This document shows positions 7,597 to 16,848 of a DNA stretch of 64,000 nucleotides, one piece after another. The notes under the pieces are model-generated. The model was not told the DNA's origin, did not search any database, and saw nothing but the letters and a program-made list of their open reading frames with translations. A program made the translations under genes and the position numbers. Source of the stretch: Citrobacter farmeri (GTDB lineage Bacteria; Pseudomonadota; Gammaproteobacteria; Enterobacterales; Enterobacteriaceae); assembly GCF_019048065.1 (NCBI RefSeq), contig NZ_CP077291.1, forward strand, positions 4,526,001 through 4,590,000, given 5' to 3'. Positions within the stretch are counted from its first letter, which is position 1. Each line of letters opens with the position of its first letter.

Positions 7597-9278
7597 CCTT
7601 TACCCCTTGCGTGCTGATCCCCTGCTACAACCACGGCGCGATGATGTCGCGCGTGCTGGCGCGCCTGCAGCCGTTTAATCTGCCGTGCATTGTGGTGGAC
7701 GACGGCAGTGACGTGACCACGCAACAGGAGCTGGACAGGCTCGCCGCAGACACCGCGAATCTGACCCTGATTCGTCTGGCGGAAAACGCCGGAAAGGGTG
7801 CGGCGGTGATCCGCGGATTAGAGGCGGCGGCAGAGGCCGGATTTACCCATGCCGTCCAGGTCGACGCCGACGGTCAACATGCGATTGAAGATATTCCAAA
7901 ACTGCTGGAACTGGCGCAGGCCCACCCCGCCGCGCTGATCTCCGGACAGCCGATTTACGATGACTCCATCCCCCGCTCTCGCCTGTACGGACGCTGGGTA
8001 ACCCACGTCTGGGTGTGGATTGAAACCCTTTCGCTACAACTGAAAGACAGCATGTGCGGCTTTCGCGTCTACCCTGTTGCCCCCACATGCCAACTGGCGC
8101 AACGGGTCACCCTCGGCAAGCGGATGGATTTCGATACCGAAGTGATGGTGCGTCTCTGGTGGCAAGGCACCCCCAGCTATTTTGTCCCGACCCGCGTGAC
8201 CTATCCGCCGGACGGGCTGTCGCATTTCGATGCCTTCAAAGATAACTGCCGCATTTCACTGATGCACACGCGCCTGTTCTTCGGCATGTTGCCGCGCATC
8301 CCATCGCTGCTGTTACGGCGAACGTCACCGCACTGGGCGCGGCAGCAGGAAGTGAAAGGGCTGTGGGGAATGCGCCTGATGCTGCTGGTATGGCGTCTGC
8401 TGGGGCGTAAGGCGTTCACGCTGCTGCTCTGGCCTGTTGTCGGCGTGTACTGGCTGACTGCAACCCCTGCGCGCCGCGCTTCGCAAAACTGGATCGCTCG
8501 CGTGCGTACACAGTTGACCGCGCGCCAGAGGCCGGTGCCGGCTAACCTCACCAGCTATCAACACTTCCTGCGCTTTGGCAACGCGATGCTCGATAAAATC
8601 GCCAGTTGGCGCGGTGAACTGCATTTTGGCCGCGACGTGGTGTTTGCGCCAGGGGCAGAAGAGGCGCTGAACGTCAGCGATCCTCGCGGCAAACTGCTAC
8701 TGGCTTCGCACCTGGGCGATGTTGAAGCCTGCCGCGCGCTGGCGCAGTTGCAGGGCAGCAAAACTATCAACGCGCTGGTATTCAGCGATAACGCCCGGCG
8801 TTTTAAGCAGATTATGGAAGAGATGGCGCCGCAGGCCGGACTCAATCTGATGCCGGTGACCGACATCGGTCCGGATACCGCCATTGCGCTCAAAGAGAAG
8901 CTGGAGCGCGGAGAATGGATTGCCATTGTCGGCGACCGCATCGCGGTGAATCCGCAGCGCGGCGGAGAATGGCGCGTCTGCTGGAGTCGTTTTATGGGGC
9001 AAGCCGCTCCGTTCCCACAGGGGCCGTTTATCCTCGCTTCGATTTTACGCTGTCCGGTGGACCTCCTCTTTGCCCTCCGCCAGCAGGAGAAGCTGTGCAT
9101 TCACTGCGAGCCGTTCGCCGACCCGCTGGTATTGCCACGCGCCGAACGCCAACAGGCGTTGCAGCAGACCATCGACCGCTATGCCGAACGCCTTGAGCAC
9201 TATGCGCTACAGTCGCCGCTCGACTGGTTTAACTTTTTCGATTTCTGGCAATTGCCGGAACCCAAAAACAAGGAGTAA
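7587..9278 (+). CDS. apeJ: ApeJ, glycosyltransferase 2 / acyltransferase fusion
   Basis: 563 residues in two enzymatic parts. Residues 1 to about 235 are a GT2 glycosyltransferase: a nucleotide-binding start (VLIPCYNHGAMM), IVVDDGSD (35-42) and the metal-binding DADG (93-96). After a hydrophobic basic stretch at about 255-300, residues about 320-560 form an LpxL/HtrB-like acyltransferase with H375-LGDV-E380 (HX4E) and a GDRIAVNPQRGG block. The arrangement suggests sugar and acyl transfers in assembly of the lipid carrier of the polyene. The start overlaps the apeI stop. Confidence 0.8.
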   Translation: MSLTFTPCVLIPCYNHGAMMSRVLARLQPFNLPCIVVDDGSDVTTQQELDRLAADTANLTLIRLAENAGKGAAVIRGLEAAAEAGFTHAVQVDADGQHAIEDIPKLLELAQAHPAALISGQPIYDDSIPRSRLYGRWVTHVWVWIETLSLQLKDSMCGFRVYPVAPTCQLAQRVTLGKRMDFDTEVMVRLWWQGTPSYFVPTRVTYPPDGLSHFDAFKDNCRISLMHTRLFFGMLPRIPSLLLRRTSPHWARQQEVKGLWGMRLMLLVWRLLGRKAFTLLLWPVVGVYWLTATPARRASQNWIARVRTQLTARQRPVPANLTSYQHFLRFGNAMLDKIASWRGELHFGRDVVFAPGAEEALNVSDPRGKLLLASHLGDVEACRALAQLQGSKTINALVFSDNARRFKQIMEEMAPQAGLNLMPVTDIGPDTAIALKEKLERGEWIAIVGDRIAVNPQRGGEWRVCWSRFMGQAAPFPQGPFILASILRCPVDLLFALRQQEKLCIHCEPFADPLVLPRAERQQALQQTIDRYAERLEHYALQSPLDWFNFFDFWQLPEPKNKE

Positions 9279-9281
9279 AGG

Positions 9282-9704
9282 GTGCTGAACGATCCCCGCT
9301 TTACGGCTGAAGTCGAGCTGACCATTCCGTTTCACGACGTCGACATGATGGGCGTGGCGTGGCACGGCAACTATTTCCGTTACTTCGAGATCGCCCGCGA
9401 AGCGCTGCTTAACCAGTTCGACTACGGCTATCGCCAGATGAAAGCTTCCGGCTACCTGTGGCCGGTGGTGGATACCCGCGTCAAATACCGCAATCCGCTG
9501 ACCTTTGAGCAGCGCATTCGCGTGCGTGCGCGTCTGGAAGAGTTCGAAAACCGCCTGCGCATAGGTTATGAAATTTTCGATGCTGAAAGCGGAAAACGCG
9601 CAACCACGGGGTACACGATTCAGGTGGCGGTGGACGAGAAAAGCCGCGAAATGTGCTTCGTCTGCCCGGACATTCTGTTTGAACGCATGGGGGTGACGCC
9701 ATGA
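9282..9704 (+). CDS. apeK: ApeK, 4HBT-family thioesterase
   Basis: A 140-residue hot-dog thioesterase of the YbgC/4-hydroxybenzoyl-CoA type. The signature FHDVDMMGVAWHGNYFRYFE carries the aspartate and the HGNY element of the family. The start is GTG 9282, three bases after the apeJ stop, with AAGGAG in the apeJ tail as ribosome site. It probably releases or edits ACP-bound intermediates. It ends with an ATGA overlap to apeL. Confidence 0.8.
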   Translation: MLNDPRFTAEVELTIPFHDVDMMGVAWHGNYFRYFEIAREALLNQFDYGYRQMKASGYLWPVVDTRVKYRNPLTFEQRIRVRARLEEFENRLRIGYEIFDAESGKRATTGYTIQVAVDEKSREMCFVCPDILFERMGVTP

Positions 9705-10306
9705 GGTTTCTGCCACTGCTGGCGCTACTCATTAGCCCGTTCGTTAGTGCCCTGACGCTTGACGAGTTGCAACAGCGCTTTACCGAACAGCCGGTGATCC
9801 GCGCGCATTTCGATCAAACCCGGACGATTAAAGATCTGCCGCAACCGTTGCGATCTGCTGGAACGATGTTGATCGCCCGCGACCAGGGGCTTTTGTGGGA
9901 TCAAACCCGGCCGTTCCCGATGCAACTGCTGCTGGACGATACGCGAATGGTGCAGGCCATCAACGGCCAGCCGCCGCAAACCATCACTGCCGACAACAAT
10001 CCGCAGATGTTCCAGTTTAACCACCTGCTGCGCGGGCTGTTTCAGGCCGACCGCAAGGTACTGGAGCAAAACTTCCGCGTTGAATTTTCAGATCGCGGAG
10101 AAGGCCGCTGGACCCTGCGCCTGACGCCGATCACCACGCCGCTGGATAAGATCTTTGCCACGATAGATTTGGCCGGGAAAACGTATCTGGAACGTATTGA
10201 GCTGAACGATAAACAGGGCGACCGCACGGATATCGCGCTTTCTCAACACCAACTGACACCTGCACAACTGACCGATGACGAACGTCAACGCTTTGCCGCC
10301 CAGTAA
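9701..10306 (+). CDS. apeL: ApeL, LolA-like periplasmic lipoprotein carrier
   Basis: 201 residues with a short Sec signal peptide (MRFLPLLALLISPFVSA, cleavage after about residue 17) and a LolA-like beta domain containing FDQTRTIKDLPQPLRSAG and DQTRPFPM segments. LolA shuttles lipoproteins across the periplasm; a dedicated paralogue in this cluster suggests carriage of the lipidated polyene or of the ApeA/ApeN lipoproteins toward the outer membrane. The coding end overlaps the apeM start by 32 nt, more than the other junctions in the cluster. Confidence 0.78.
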   Translation: MRFLPLLALLISPFVSALTLDELQQRFTEQPVIRAHFDQTRTIKDLPQPLRSAGTMLIARDQGLLWDQTRPFPMQLLLDDTRMVQAINGQPPQTITADNNPQMFQFNHLLRGLFQADRKVLEQNFRVEFSDRGEGRWTLRLTPITTPLDKIFATIDLAGKTYLERIELNDKQGDRTDIALSQHQLTPAQLTDDERQRFAAQ

Positions 10307-12593
10307 ACGCCCCGCGCTGCTATGGGGAGCCGCCTGCATCATCATGCTGGGCGTCTTGCTGATGCTACTGCCTCAGGCGCGGCTCAACAGCAGTGTACTG
10401 GCGATGCTGCCAAAACAGGCGCTGGGCGCGATTCCGCCGAACCTGAATGACGGTTTTATGCAACGACTTGACCGTCAACTGGTCTGGCTGGTCAGTCCCG
10501 GTAAAAAGGCCGATCCGACGATCGCCCGTGACTGGCTGGCGATGCTGCAACAGTCACAGGCATTGGCAGAGGTGAAAGGTCCAATGGACGCCAACAGCCA
10601 ACAGGCGTGGGGCGCGTTCTTCTGGCAGCATCGCAACGGCCTGATCGACCCGCAAACCCGTGCCCGTTTGCAAAACGGCGGCGAGGCGCAGGCGCAATGG
10701 ATCCTTTCTCAACTCTATTCCGCGTTTTCCGGCGTCAGCGGCAAAGAACTCCAAAACGACCCGCTGATGCTCATGCGCGGCTCACAGTTGGCGATGGCCG
10801 AAAACGGTCAGCGTCTGCGGCTGATGGACGGCTGGTTGGTGGCGCAGGACAGCCAGGGAAACTACTGGTATCTGCTGCATGGCGAACTGGCCGGTTCATC
10901 GTTCGATATGCAACAGACGCATCGCCTGGTGACCACGCTCGACGCGCTTGAATGGCAGTTGAAAGCGCGCTATCCGCAGGCACAGCTGCTGTCGCGTGGA
11001 ACGGTATTCTACAGCGATTACGCCAGCCAGCAGGCAAAGCAGGATGTCTCCACGCTCGGCGTGGCGACGGTACTGGGCGTGCTGCTGCTGATTGTGACGG
11101 TATTCCGTTCGCTGCGTCCGCTGCTGCTGTGTCTGTTGTCGATTGCCGTGGGCGCGCTGGCGGGAACCGTTGTCACACTGCTTATCTTCGGCGAACTGCA
11201 TCTGATGACGCTGGTGATGAGCATGAGCATCATTGGTATCTCCGCCGACTACACGTTGTATTACCTGACCGAACGGATGGTACACGGCGCTGAGAGCTCA
11301 CCCTGGCAAAGCCTGGCGAAAGTGCGTAACGCCCTGCTGTTGGCGCTACTGACCACCGTCGCGGCGTACCTGATTATGATGCTTGCCCCCTTCCCTGGCA
11401 TTCGCCAGATGGCGGTATTTGCAGCCGTAGGGCTGAGCGCCTCCTGCCTGACAGTGATTTTCTGGCACCCGTGGCTGTGTCGTGGGCTACCGGTGCGCCC
11501 GGTTCCGGCAATGGTGCTGATGCTGCGCTGGCTTGCCGCCTGGCGACGCAACAAAAAGCTCTCAGTAGGCCTGCCCGTCGCGCTGGCACTTTTCTCGCTG
11601 GCCGGGCTGGCGACCCTGCGGGTGGACGACGATATTTCACAGTTGCAGGCGCTGCCACAGCACATTCTGGCACAGGAAAAAACCATTACCGCACTGACCG
11701 GACAGAGCGTCGATCAGAAGTGGTTTGTGGTCTACGGCGACTCCGCGCAGCAGACGCTGGAGCGGCTGGAGAACGTTGTTCCCGCGCTGGAGCAGGCGAA
11801 AAAAGAGGGGCTGCTCAGCGGCTATCGCACGATCCCGCTGAATTCACTGGCCCGTCAGCAGCGGGATCTCGCCTTGCTGAAAAACGCCGCGCCCGCCGTC
11901 ACTCACGCCCTGAATGACGCCGGCCTTACAACGGTTAATCCCGATCTCACCCCGATGCCCGTCACCGTCGAAGCCTGGCTTACCAGCCCGGCCAGCGAAG
12001 GCTGGCGACTGCTGTGGCTGAGCCTGGATGACGGTGAAAGCGGTGTACTGGTACCGGTGGACGGCGTCAAACAAAGTGCCGCGCTCAACGCGCTCAGTGA
12101 GAAGTTTAGCGGCGTCGCGTGGGTGGATCGCAAAAGTACCTTTGACAATCTGTTTGCGCTGTATCGCAACGTGTTGACCGGGCTGCTGTTTGTCGCGCTG
12201 GCCGTAATTGCCTGCGGCGCGATCGCCCGGCTGGGCTGGCGCAGAGGGTGGGTCAGCCTCGTGCCGTCGGTGCTGTCTTTAGGCTGTGGCCTGGCGGTAC
12301 TGGCGTTGAGCGGTCATGCCGTCAATCTGTTCTCGCTACTGGCGCTGGTACTGGTGCTTGGAATCGGCATTAACTACACGCTGTTTTTCAGTAATCCACG
12401 CGGAACGCCGCTGACTTCCCTGTTGGCCATCACGCTGGCAATGATGACCACCCTGCTAACGCTCGGCATGCTGGTCTTTAGCGCCACCCAGGCGATCAGC
12501 AGTTTTGGCATTGTGCTGGTCAGCGGCATTTTCACCGCTTTCCTGCTTTCCCCTCTGGCGATGCCGACGAAAAAAGAGAAAAAACGAAAATGA
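10275..12593 (+). CDS. apeM: ApeM, MMPL/RND-type exporter
   Basis: 772 residues with the MMPL/RND plan seen twice: one transmembrane helix (about 15-33), a long periplasmic loop, a bundle of about five helices (from about 262), then another helix, loop and bundle (from about 630). Helix 4 of the first bundle carries IIGISADYTLYYLTERM and the second has VLGIGINYTLFF, the paired motifs of the proton-relay region. It is annotated as a predicted exporter in aryl-polyene clusters and should move the lipidated product off the inner membrane. The ATG 10275 lies inside apeL without a strong ribosome site, so a slightly later start is possible. Confidence 0.82.
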   Translation: MTNVNALPPSKRPALLWGAACIIMLGVLLMLLPQARLNSSVLAMLPKQALGAIPPNLNDGFMQRLDRQLVWLVSPGKKADPTIARDWLAMLQQSQALAEVKGPMDANSQQAWGAFFWQHRNGLIDPQTRARLQNGGEAQAQWILSQLYSAFSGVSGKELQNDPLMLMRGSQLAMAENGQRLRLMDGWLVAQDSQGNYWYLLHGELAGSSFDMQQTHRLVTTLDALEWQLKARYPQAQLLSRGTVFYSDYASQQAKQDVSTLGVATVLGVLLLIVTVFRSLRPLLLCLLSIAVGALAGTVVTLLIFGELHLMTLVMSMSIIGISADYTLYYLTERMVHGAESSPWQSLAKVRNALLLALLTTVAAYLIMMLAPFPGIRQMAVFAAVGLSASCLTVIFWHPWLCRGLPVRPVPAMVLMLRWLAAWRRNKKLSVGLPVALALFSLAGLATLRVDDDISQLQALPQHILAQEKTITALTGQSVDQKWFVVYGDSAQQTLERLENVVPALEQAKKEGLLSGYRTIPLNSLARQQRDLALLKNAAPAVTHALNDAGLTTVNPDLTPMPVTVEAWLTSPASEGWRLLWLSLDDGESGVLVPVDGVKQSAALNALSEKFSGVAWVDRKSTFDNLFALYRNVLTGLLFVALAVIACGAIARLGWRRGWVSLVPSVLSLGCGLAVLALSGHAVNLFSLLALVLVLGIGINYTLFFSNPRGTPLTSLLAITLAMMTTLLTLGMLVFSATQAISSFGIVLVSGIFTAFLLSPLAMPTKKEKKRK

Positions 12594-13249
12594 TGAAACG
12601 TATTTTTGCCGGATGGCGGCTGCGCCTTATCCGGCCTACCTGGTCAACAAGTTGGCGTAGGCCCGATAAGCGTAGCGCCATCGGGCAATTAGCACTGTGC
12701 CTCTTCGCGCTGATCCTCACCGGCTGTAGCCACTCGCAGAAAGCGCAAGAAGGCCGTCCGCAGGCATGGCTGGAGCCGGGGACGCGGGTGACGCTGCCTG
12801 CGCCGGGCATTTCTCCGGCAGTGAACGCTCAGCAATTGCTCACCGGCCGCTTTAACGGCAAAACGCAGTCGCTGCTGGTAATGCTGAATGCTGATGACAA
12901 AAAGATCACCCTGGCGGGGCTCTCGTCGGTCGGCATTCGTCTGTTCCTTGTAACCTACGATGACAAAGGTCTGCACACCGAGCAGTCCATCGTGGTTCCA
13001 CAACTGCCGCCCGCCAGTCAGGTGCTGGCAGACGTCATGCTCAGCCACTGGCCCATTAGCGCCTGGCAGCCACAGCTGCCGAAAGGCTGGACGCTGACGG
13101 ATAACGGCAACACGCGTGAATTACGTAATGCCCGCGGCAAGCTGGTGACGGAAATCAGCTACCTGAACCGTAAAGGCAAACGCGAGCCGATCGGCATCGA
13201 ACAGCATGTCTTTAAATACCACATCACCATTCAATACCTGGGTGACTGA
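12590..13249 (+). CDS. apeN: ApeN, DUF3261-type lipoprotein with a REP-expanded signal peptide
   Basis: 219 residues. The lipobox ILTGC puts the acylated cysteine at residue 46, preceded by the hydrophobic core LALCLFAL. The stretch before it is abnormal: residues 7-32 (AGWRLRLIR..RRPDKRSAIG) are the translation of a REP/BIME repeat at 12608-12685. Removing those 26 codons joins MMKRIF directly to QLALCLFALILTGC, a normal 20-residue lipoprotein signal. The start overlaps the apeM stop (ATGATGA). The mature domain, rich in beta strands, is a conserved aryl-polyene lipoprotein presumed to act at the outer membrane. Whether the 45-residue signal still works is open. Confidence 0.82.
   Translation: MMKRIFAGWRLRLIRPTWSTSWRRPDKRSAIGQLALCLFALILTGCSHSQKAQEGRPQAWLEPGTRVTLPAPGISPAVNAQQLLTGRFNGKTQSLLVMLNADDKKITLAGLSSVGIRLFLVTYDDKGLHTEQSIVVPQLPPASQVLADVMLSHWPISAWQPQLPKGWTLTDNGNTRELRNARGKLVTEISYLNRKGKREPIGIEQHVFKYHITIQYLGD
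12608..12685. repeat. REP pair (BIME) inside the apeN coding region
   Basis: A forward REP unit (12608-12640, GCCGGATGGCGGCTGCGCC..) and an inverted unit (12656-12685, starting GTAGGCCCGATAAGCG) separated by 15 bp. They match the REP units between genes elsewhere in this window. It is 78 bp long, a multiple of three, and open in the apeN frame. REP units normally lie outside genes. Confidence 0.9.
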
Positions 13250-13250
13250 T

Positions 13251-14420
13251 ATGATTTACATTTCTGCGGTAGGCATAATTAACGCGCTTGGCCACGATAC
13301 CGATGAAATCGCCGCTAACCTGTCACGCGGCGCGGCGCCCGGTATGCGCCCACGCGCCGGTTGGTTGCAGGGATATCCGCATGCGGTACTCGCTGGTGTC
13401 GACGGCGAACTGCCCGCCATTCCCGACGATTTTAGCGCCCACCGTTCACGCAACAATCAGCTCTTGCTGGCAGCGCTCAGGCAGATCCAACCTCAGGTTG
13501 ATGAGGCCATTGCGTGCTATGGTCGCGATCGGATTGCAGTGGTGCTCGGCACCAGCACGTCCGGTCTGGACGAAGGCGACAGGCACGTTAGTCTGACGCT
13601 GAACGGTGAAGAGAGTCATTACTGGCAGTATCCGCAACAGGAGCTGGGCGACCCGTCGCGCTTTCTCAGCCACTGGCTGAGGCTGGACGGTCCGGCATTC
13701 ACCCTCTCCACCGCCTGCTCCTCCAGCGCCCGCGCGATTATCAGCGGACGCCGCCTGATTGAGTCGGGTCTGGCGGACGTCGCCATCGTCGGCGGCGCAG
13801 ATACCCTGAGTCGGATGCCGATCAACGGATTCCATAGTCTGGAATCGCTCTCGCCCACGCGCTGTCTGCCGTTTGGCCGCGATCGCAGCGGTATTACCAT
13901 TGGCGAAGGCGCGGCGCTGATGCTGCTGACCCGCGAGCCGCAGCCCATCGCGCTGCTCGGCGTGGGTGAATCCAGCGACGCACACCATATTTCGGCACCG
14001 CATCCGGAAGGCGTTGGCGCCATTCGCGCCATCCGGCAGGCGCTGGACGATGCGGGGATCACACCTGAACAGGTGGGATACATCAATCTGCATGGCACCG
14101 CCACCCCGCTCAACGACCAGATTGAATCAAAGGTGGTCAACGCGCTGTTTGGTGAACGCGTCCCGTGTAGCTCAACCAAGCACCTGACCGGTCACACGCT
14201 GGGCGCGGCAGGAATTACCGAAGCGGCGCTCAGTATGCTGATCTTGCAGCATGATTTACCGCTGCCGGCGCAGGACTTTAGCCTGTCGCCGCGCGATCCA
14301 ACGCTGCCGCCCTGCGGCATTATCGAGCAACCGCAACCGCTTGAACGCCCGTTTATCTTGTCAAATTCGTTCGCCTTTGGCGGCAATAACGCCAGTATTC
14401 TGCTCGGGAGAATGTCATGA
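13251..14420 (+). CDS. apeO: ApeO, beta-ketoacyl-ACP synthase
   Basis: 389 residues with a complete ketosynthase active site: STACSSSARA (nucleophile C156), HGTATPLND (H281) and HLTGHTLGAAG (H315), plus the GGADTLS and SFAFGGNN family blocks. It is the likely elongating ketosynthase, working with ApeC. I take ATG 13251, one base after the apeN stop (TGATATG); the longer in-frame extension into apeN is discounted. The 3' end overlaps apeP (ATGA). Confidence 0.88.
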   Translation: MIYISAVGIINALGHDTDEIAANLSRGAAPGMRPRAGWLQGYPHAVLAGVDGELPAIPDDFSAHRSRNNQLLLAALRQIQPQVDEAIACYGRDRIAVVLGTSTSGLDEGDRHVSLTLNGEESHYWQYPQQELGDPSRFLSHWLRLDGPAFTLSTACSSSARAIISGRRLIESGLADVAIVGGADTLSRMPINGFHSLESLSPTRCLPFGRDRSGITIGEGAALMLLTREPQPIALLGVGESSDAHHISAPHPEGVGAIRAIRQALDDAGITPEQVGYINLHGTATPLNDQIESKVVNALFGERVPCSSTKHLTGHTLGAAGITEAALSMLILQHDLPLPAQDFSLSPRDPTLPPCGIIEQPQPLERPFILSNSFAFGGNNASILLGRMS

Positions 14421-14893
14421 GCCACTATTTATCACCCGGCGAATACCTGCCGCACGACGCGCCCATGCTGCTGCTGGACGACGTTGTCAGCGTGCGCGAA
14501 GACACTGCCGTCTGTCGCGTCACTGTGACGAGCGGCGGCGTTCTGGGGCCATTTCTTGACCCGCAGGGGAATTTACCCGGCTGGTTCGCACTGGAGCTGA
14601 TGGCGCAGACCGTCGGCGTCTGGTCAGGCTGGCACCGCCACCAGCAGGGTCAGGGGGCGATTTCGCTCGGGATGGTGCTCGGTGCGCGAGAACTGATTTG
14701 CGCGGCAGGCGTTTTGCCCGCAGGAAAAACATTATCGATTACCGTCAAGTTGCTGATGCAGGACGAACGTTTCGGCAGCTTTGAATGCGCAATTACCGCC
14801 GACGAGGAGACGCTGGCGACAGGCCGCGTCAATACCTTCCAGCCGTCGGCAGAAGAACTTCACTCTCTATTTCAACAAGGAGCGTCCGCATGA
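14417..14893 (+). CDS. apeP: ApeP, hot-dog dehydratase subunit
   Basis: 158 residues of the FabA/FabZ-like hot-dog fold. The segment WFALELMAQTVGVWSG carries the acidic residue that in dehydratases complements a histidine from the partner; no GHFPxxP histidine motif is present. That agrees with an ApeI-ApeP heterodimer. Both junctions are ATGA overlaps. Confidence 0.8.
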   Translation: MSHYLSPGEYLPHDAPMLLLDDVVSVREDTAVCRVTVTSGGVLGPFLDPQGNLPGWFALELMAQTVGVWSGWHRHQQGQGAISLGMVLGARELICAAGVLPAGKTLSITVKLLMQDERFGSFECAITADEETLATGRVNTFQPSAEELHSLFQQGASA

Positions 14894-15621
14894 GTCGTTC
14901 AGTTTTGGTTACCGGTGCCAGCAAGGGAATCGGTCGCGCTATTGCCCACCAGTTGGCTGCGGACGGCTTTGTGGTCGGCGTCCACTATCACCGTGATGCG
15001 CAGGGCGCGCAGGAGACGCTGGATGCCATTCTCGCCGTCGGCGGCGCAGGGCGTTTGCTCAGTTTCGACGTGGCGAACCGCGAGCAGTGTCGCGAAGTAC
15101 TGGAGCAGGACATGGAAGAACATGGCGCGTGGTATGGCGTGGTCAGCAATGCAGGCGTTGCCCGCGATGCCGCCTTCCCGGCGCTTAGCGACAGCGACTG
15201 GGACACGGTGATCCACACCAACCTCGACAGTTTTTATAACGTCATTCAGCCGTGCATCATGCCGATGATCGGCGCGCGCCAGGGTGGTCGGATCATCACC
15301 CTGTCGTCGGTGTCCGGCGTGATGGGCAATCGTGGGCAGGTGAACTACAGCGCCGCCAAAGCCGGGATTATCGGTGCCACTAAAGCGCTGGCGATTGAAC
15401 TCGCGAAACGCAAAATTACCGTCAACTGCATCGCGCCGGGGATTATCGACACCGGCATGATCGAAATGGAAGAGGCCGCGCTGAAAGAGGCGATGGCGAT
15501 GATCCCGATGAAACGCATGGGCCAGGCGGACGAAGTCGCCGGGCTTGCCAGTTATTTGATGTCGGACGTGGCGGGCTACATCACCCGTCAGGTGATTTCC
15601 ATCAATGGAGGGATGTTATGA
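14890..15621 (+). CDS. apeQ: ApeQ, 3-ketoacyl-ACP reductase (FabG-like)
   Basis: 243 residues of the short-chain dehydrogenase family. It has the NADP(H)-binding TGASKGIG (8-15), SNAGV (86-90) and the catalytic triad S140 (TLSSVSG), Y153 and K157 (YSAAK). It ends SINGGML, as FabG-type enzymes do. It reduces the 3-keto group after each condensation. The start is ATG 14890 within the ATGA overlap with apeP; the upstream extension is discarded. Confidence 0.88.
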   Translation: MSRSVLVTGASKGIGRAIAHQLAADGFVVGVHYHRDAQGAQETLDAILAVGGAGRLLSFDVANREQCREVLEQDMEEHGAWYGVVSNAGVARDAAFPALSDSDWDTVIHTNLDSFYNVIQPCIMPMIGARQGGRIITLSSVSGVMGNRGQVNYSAAKAGIIGATKALAIELAKRKITVNCIAPGIIDTGMIEMEEAALKEAMAMIPMKRMGQADEVAGLASYLMSDVAGYITRQVISINGGML

Positions 15622-16847
15622 CACGTCGCGTCGTCATTACGGGCATGGGTGGCGTCACCGCCTTTGGGGAAAACTGGCAGGACGTTTCTGCCAGACTGCG
15701 GACCTATGAAAACGCCGTACGCAAAATGCCGGAATGGCAGGTTTATGATGGGCTGCATACCCTGTTGGGTGCGCCGATCGATGACTTCTCGCTGCCGGAG
15801 CATTACACCCGTAAGCGCATCCGCGCGATGGGTCGCGTGTCGTTGATGTCCACGCGAGCCACCGAGCTGGCGCTCGAACAGGCAGGGCTGACCGGCGACG
15901 ACGTGCTTACCAACGGGCAGACCGGTATCGCGTATGGTTCATCCACCGGCAGCACCGGTCCGGTGAGCGAATTTGCCACCATGCTGACCGAAAAACACAC
16001 CAATAACATCACCGGCACCACCTATGTGCAGATGATGCCGCACACCACCGCCGTCAATACTGGACTGTTTTTCGGCCTGCGCGGACGCGTGATCCCCACC
16101 TCCAGCGCCTGTACGTCCGGCAGCCAGGCGATTGGCTACGCATGGGAAGCGATTCGCCACGGTTATCAAACCGTGATGGTGGCAGGCGGCGCGGAAGAGC
16201 TGTGTCCGTCAGAAGCCGCTGTCTTTGATACCCTGTTCGCCACCAGCCAGCGTAACGATCAACCCAAAACCACGCCGTCACCGTTCGATGAACAACGCGA
16301 TGGGCTGGTGATTGGCGAAGGCGCCGGGACGCTGATCCTTGAAGAACTCGAGCACGCCAAAGCGCGCGGCGCGACAATTTACGGCGAAATCATCGGTTTT
16401 GCCACCAACTGCGACGCCGCGCATATCACCCAACCACAGCGGGAAACCATGCAGATTTGCATGGAGCAGTCGCTAAAAATGGCGGGGTTAAACGCGCTGG
16501 ATATTGGCTATATTTCCGCACACGGCACGGCGACGGATCGTGGCGATATTGCGGAAAGTCAGGCGACAGCCGCAATTTATGGCGATAATGTGCCAATCTC
16601 CTCGCTGAAAAGTTATTTTGGGCATACCCTTGGTGCCTGTGGCGCGCTGGAAGCCTGGATGAGTTTACAAATGATGCGTGAAGGCTGGTTTGCGCCTACG
16701 CTAAACTTAAAACAGCCCGACGCCAACTGCGGCGCACTGGATTACATCATGGGTGAAGCCCGTAAGATTGATTGCGAATTCTTACAGAGCAACAATTTTG
16801 CGTTTGGCGGCATCAATACGTCCATCATCATTAAACGTTGGTCCTGA
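15618..16847 (+). CDS. apeR: ApeR, beta-ketoacyl-ACP synthase
   Basis: A second full ketosynthase of 409 residues. The active site is SSACTSGSQ (C165), AHGTATDRGD (H302) and YFGHTLGACGALE (H335), with a C-terminal SNNFAFGGINTS block. It is closer to FabB/FabF than ApeO is. Two active ketosynthases in one cluster suggest different chain-length or starter windows, as proposed in structural studies of the aryl-polyene enzymes. It abuts acpT with one base between. Confidence 0.88.
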   Translation: MTRRVVITGMGGVTAFGENWQDVSARLRTYENAVRKMPEWQVYDGLHTLLGAPIDDFSLPEHYTRKRIRAMGRVSLMSTRATELALEQAGLTGDDVLTNGQTGIAYGSSTGSTGPVSEFATMLTEKHTNNITGTTYVQMMPHTTAVNTGLFFGLRGRVIPTSSACTSGSQAIGYAWEAIRHGYQTVMVAGGAEELCPSEAAVFDTLFATSQRNDQPKTTPSPFDEQRDGLVIGEGAGTLILEELEHAKARGATIYGEIIGFATNCDAAHITQPQRETMQICMEQSLKMAGLNALDIGYISAHGTATDRGDIAESQATAAIYGDNVPISSLKSYFGHTLGACGALEAWMSLQMMREGWFAPTLNLKQPDANCGALDYIMGEARKIDCEFLQSNNFAFGGINTSIIIKRWS

Positions 16848-16848
16848 C

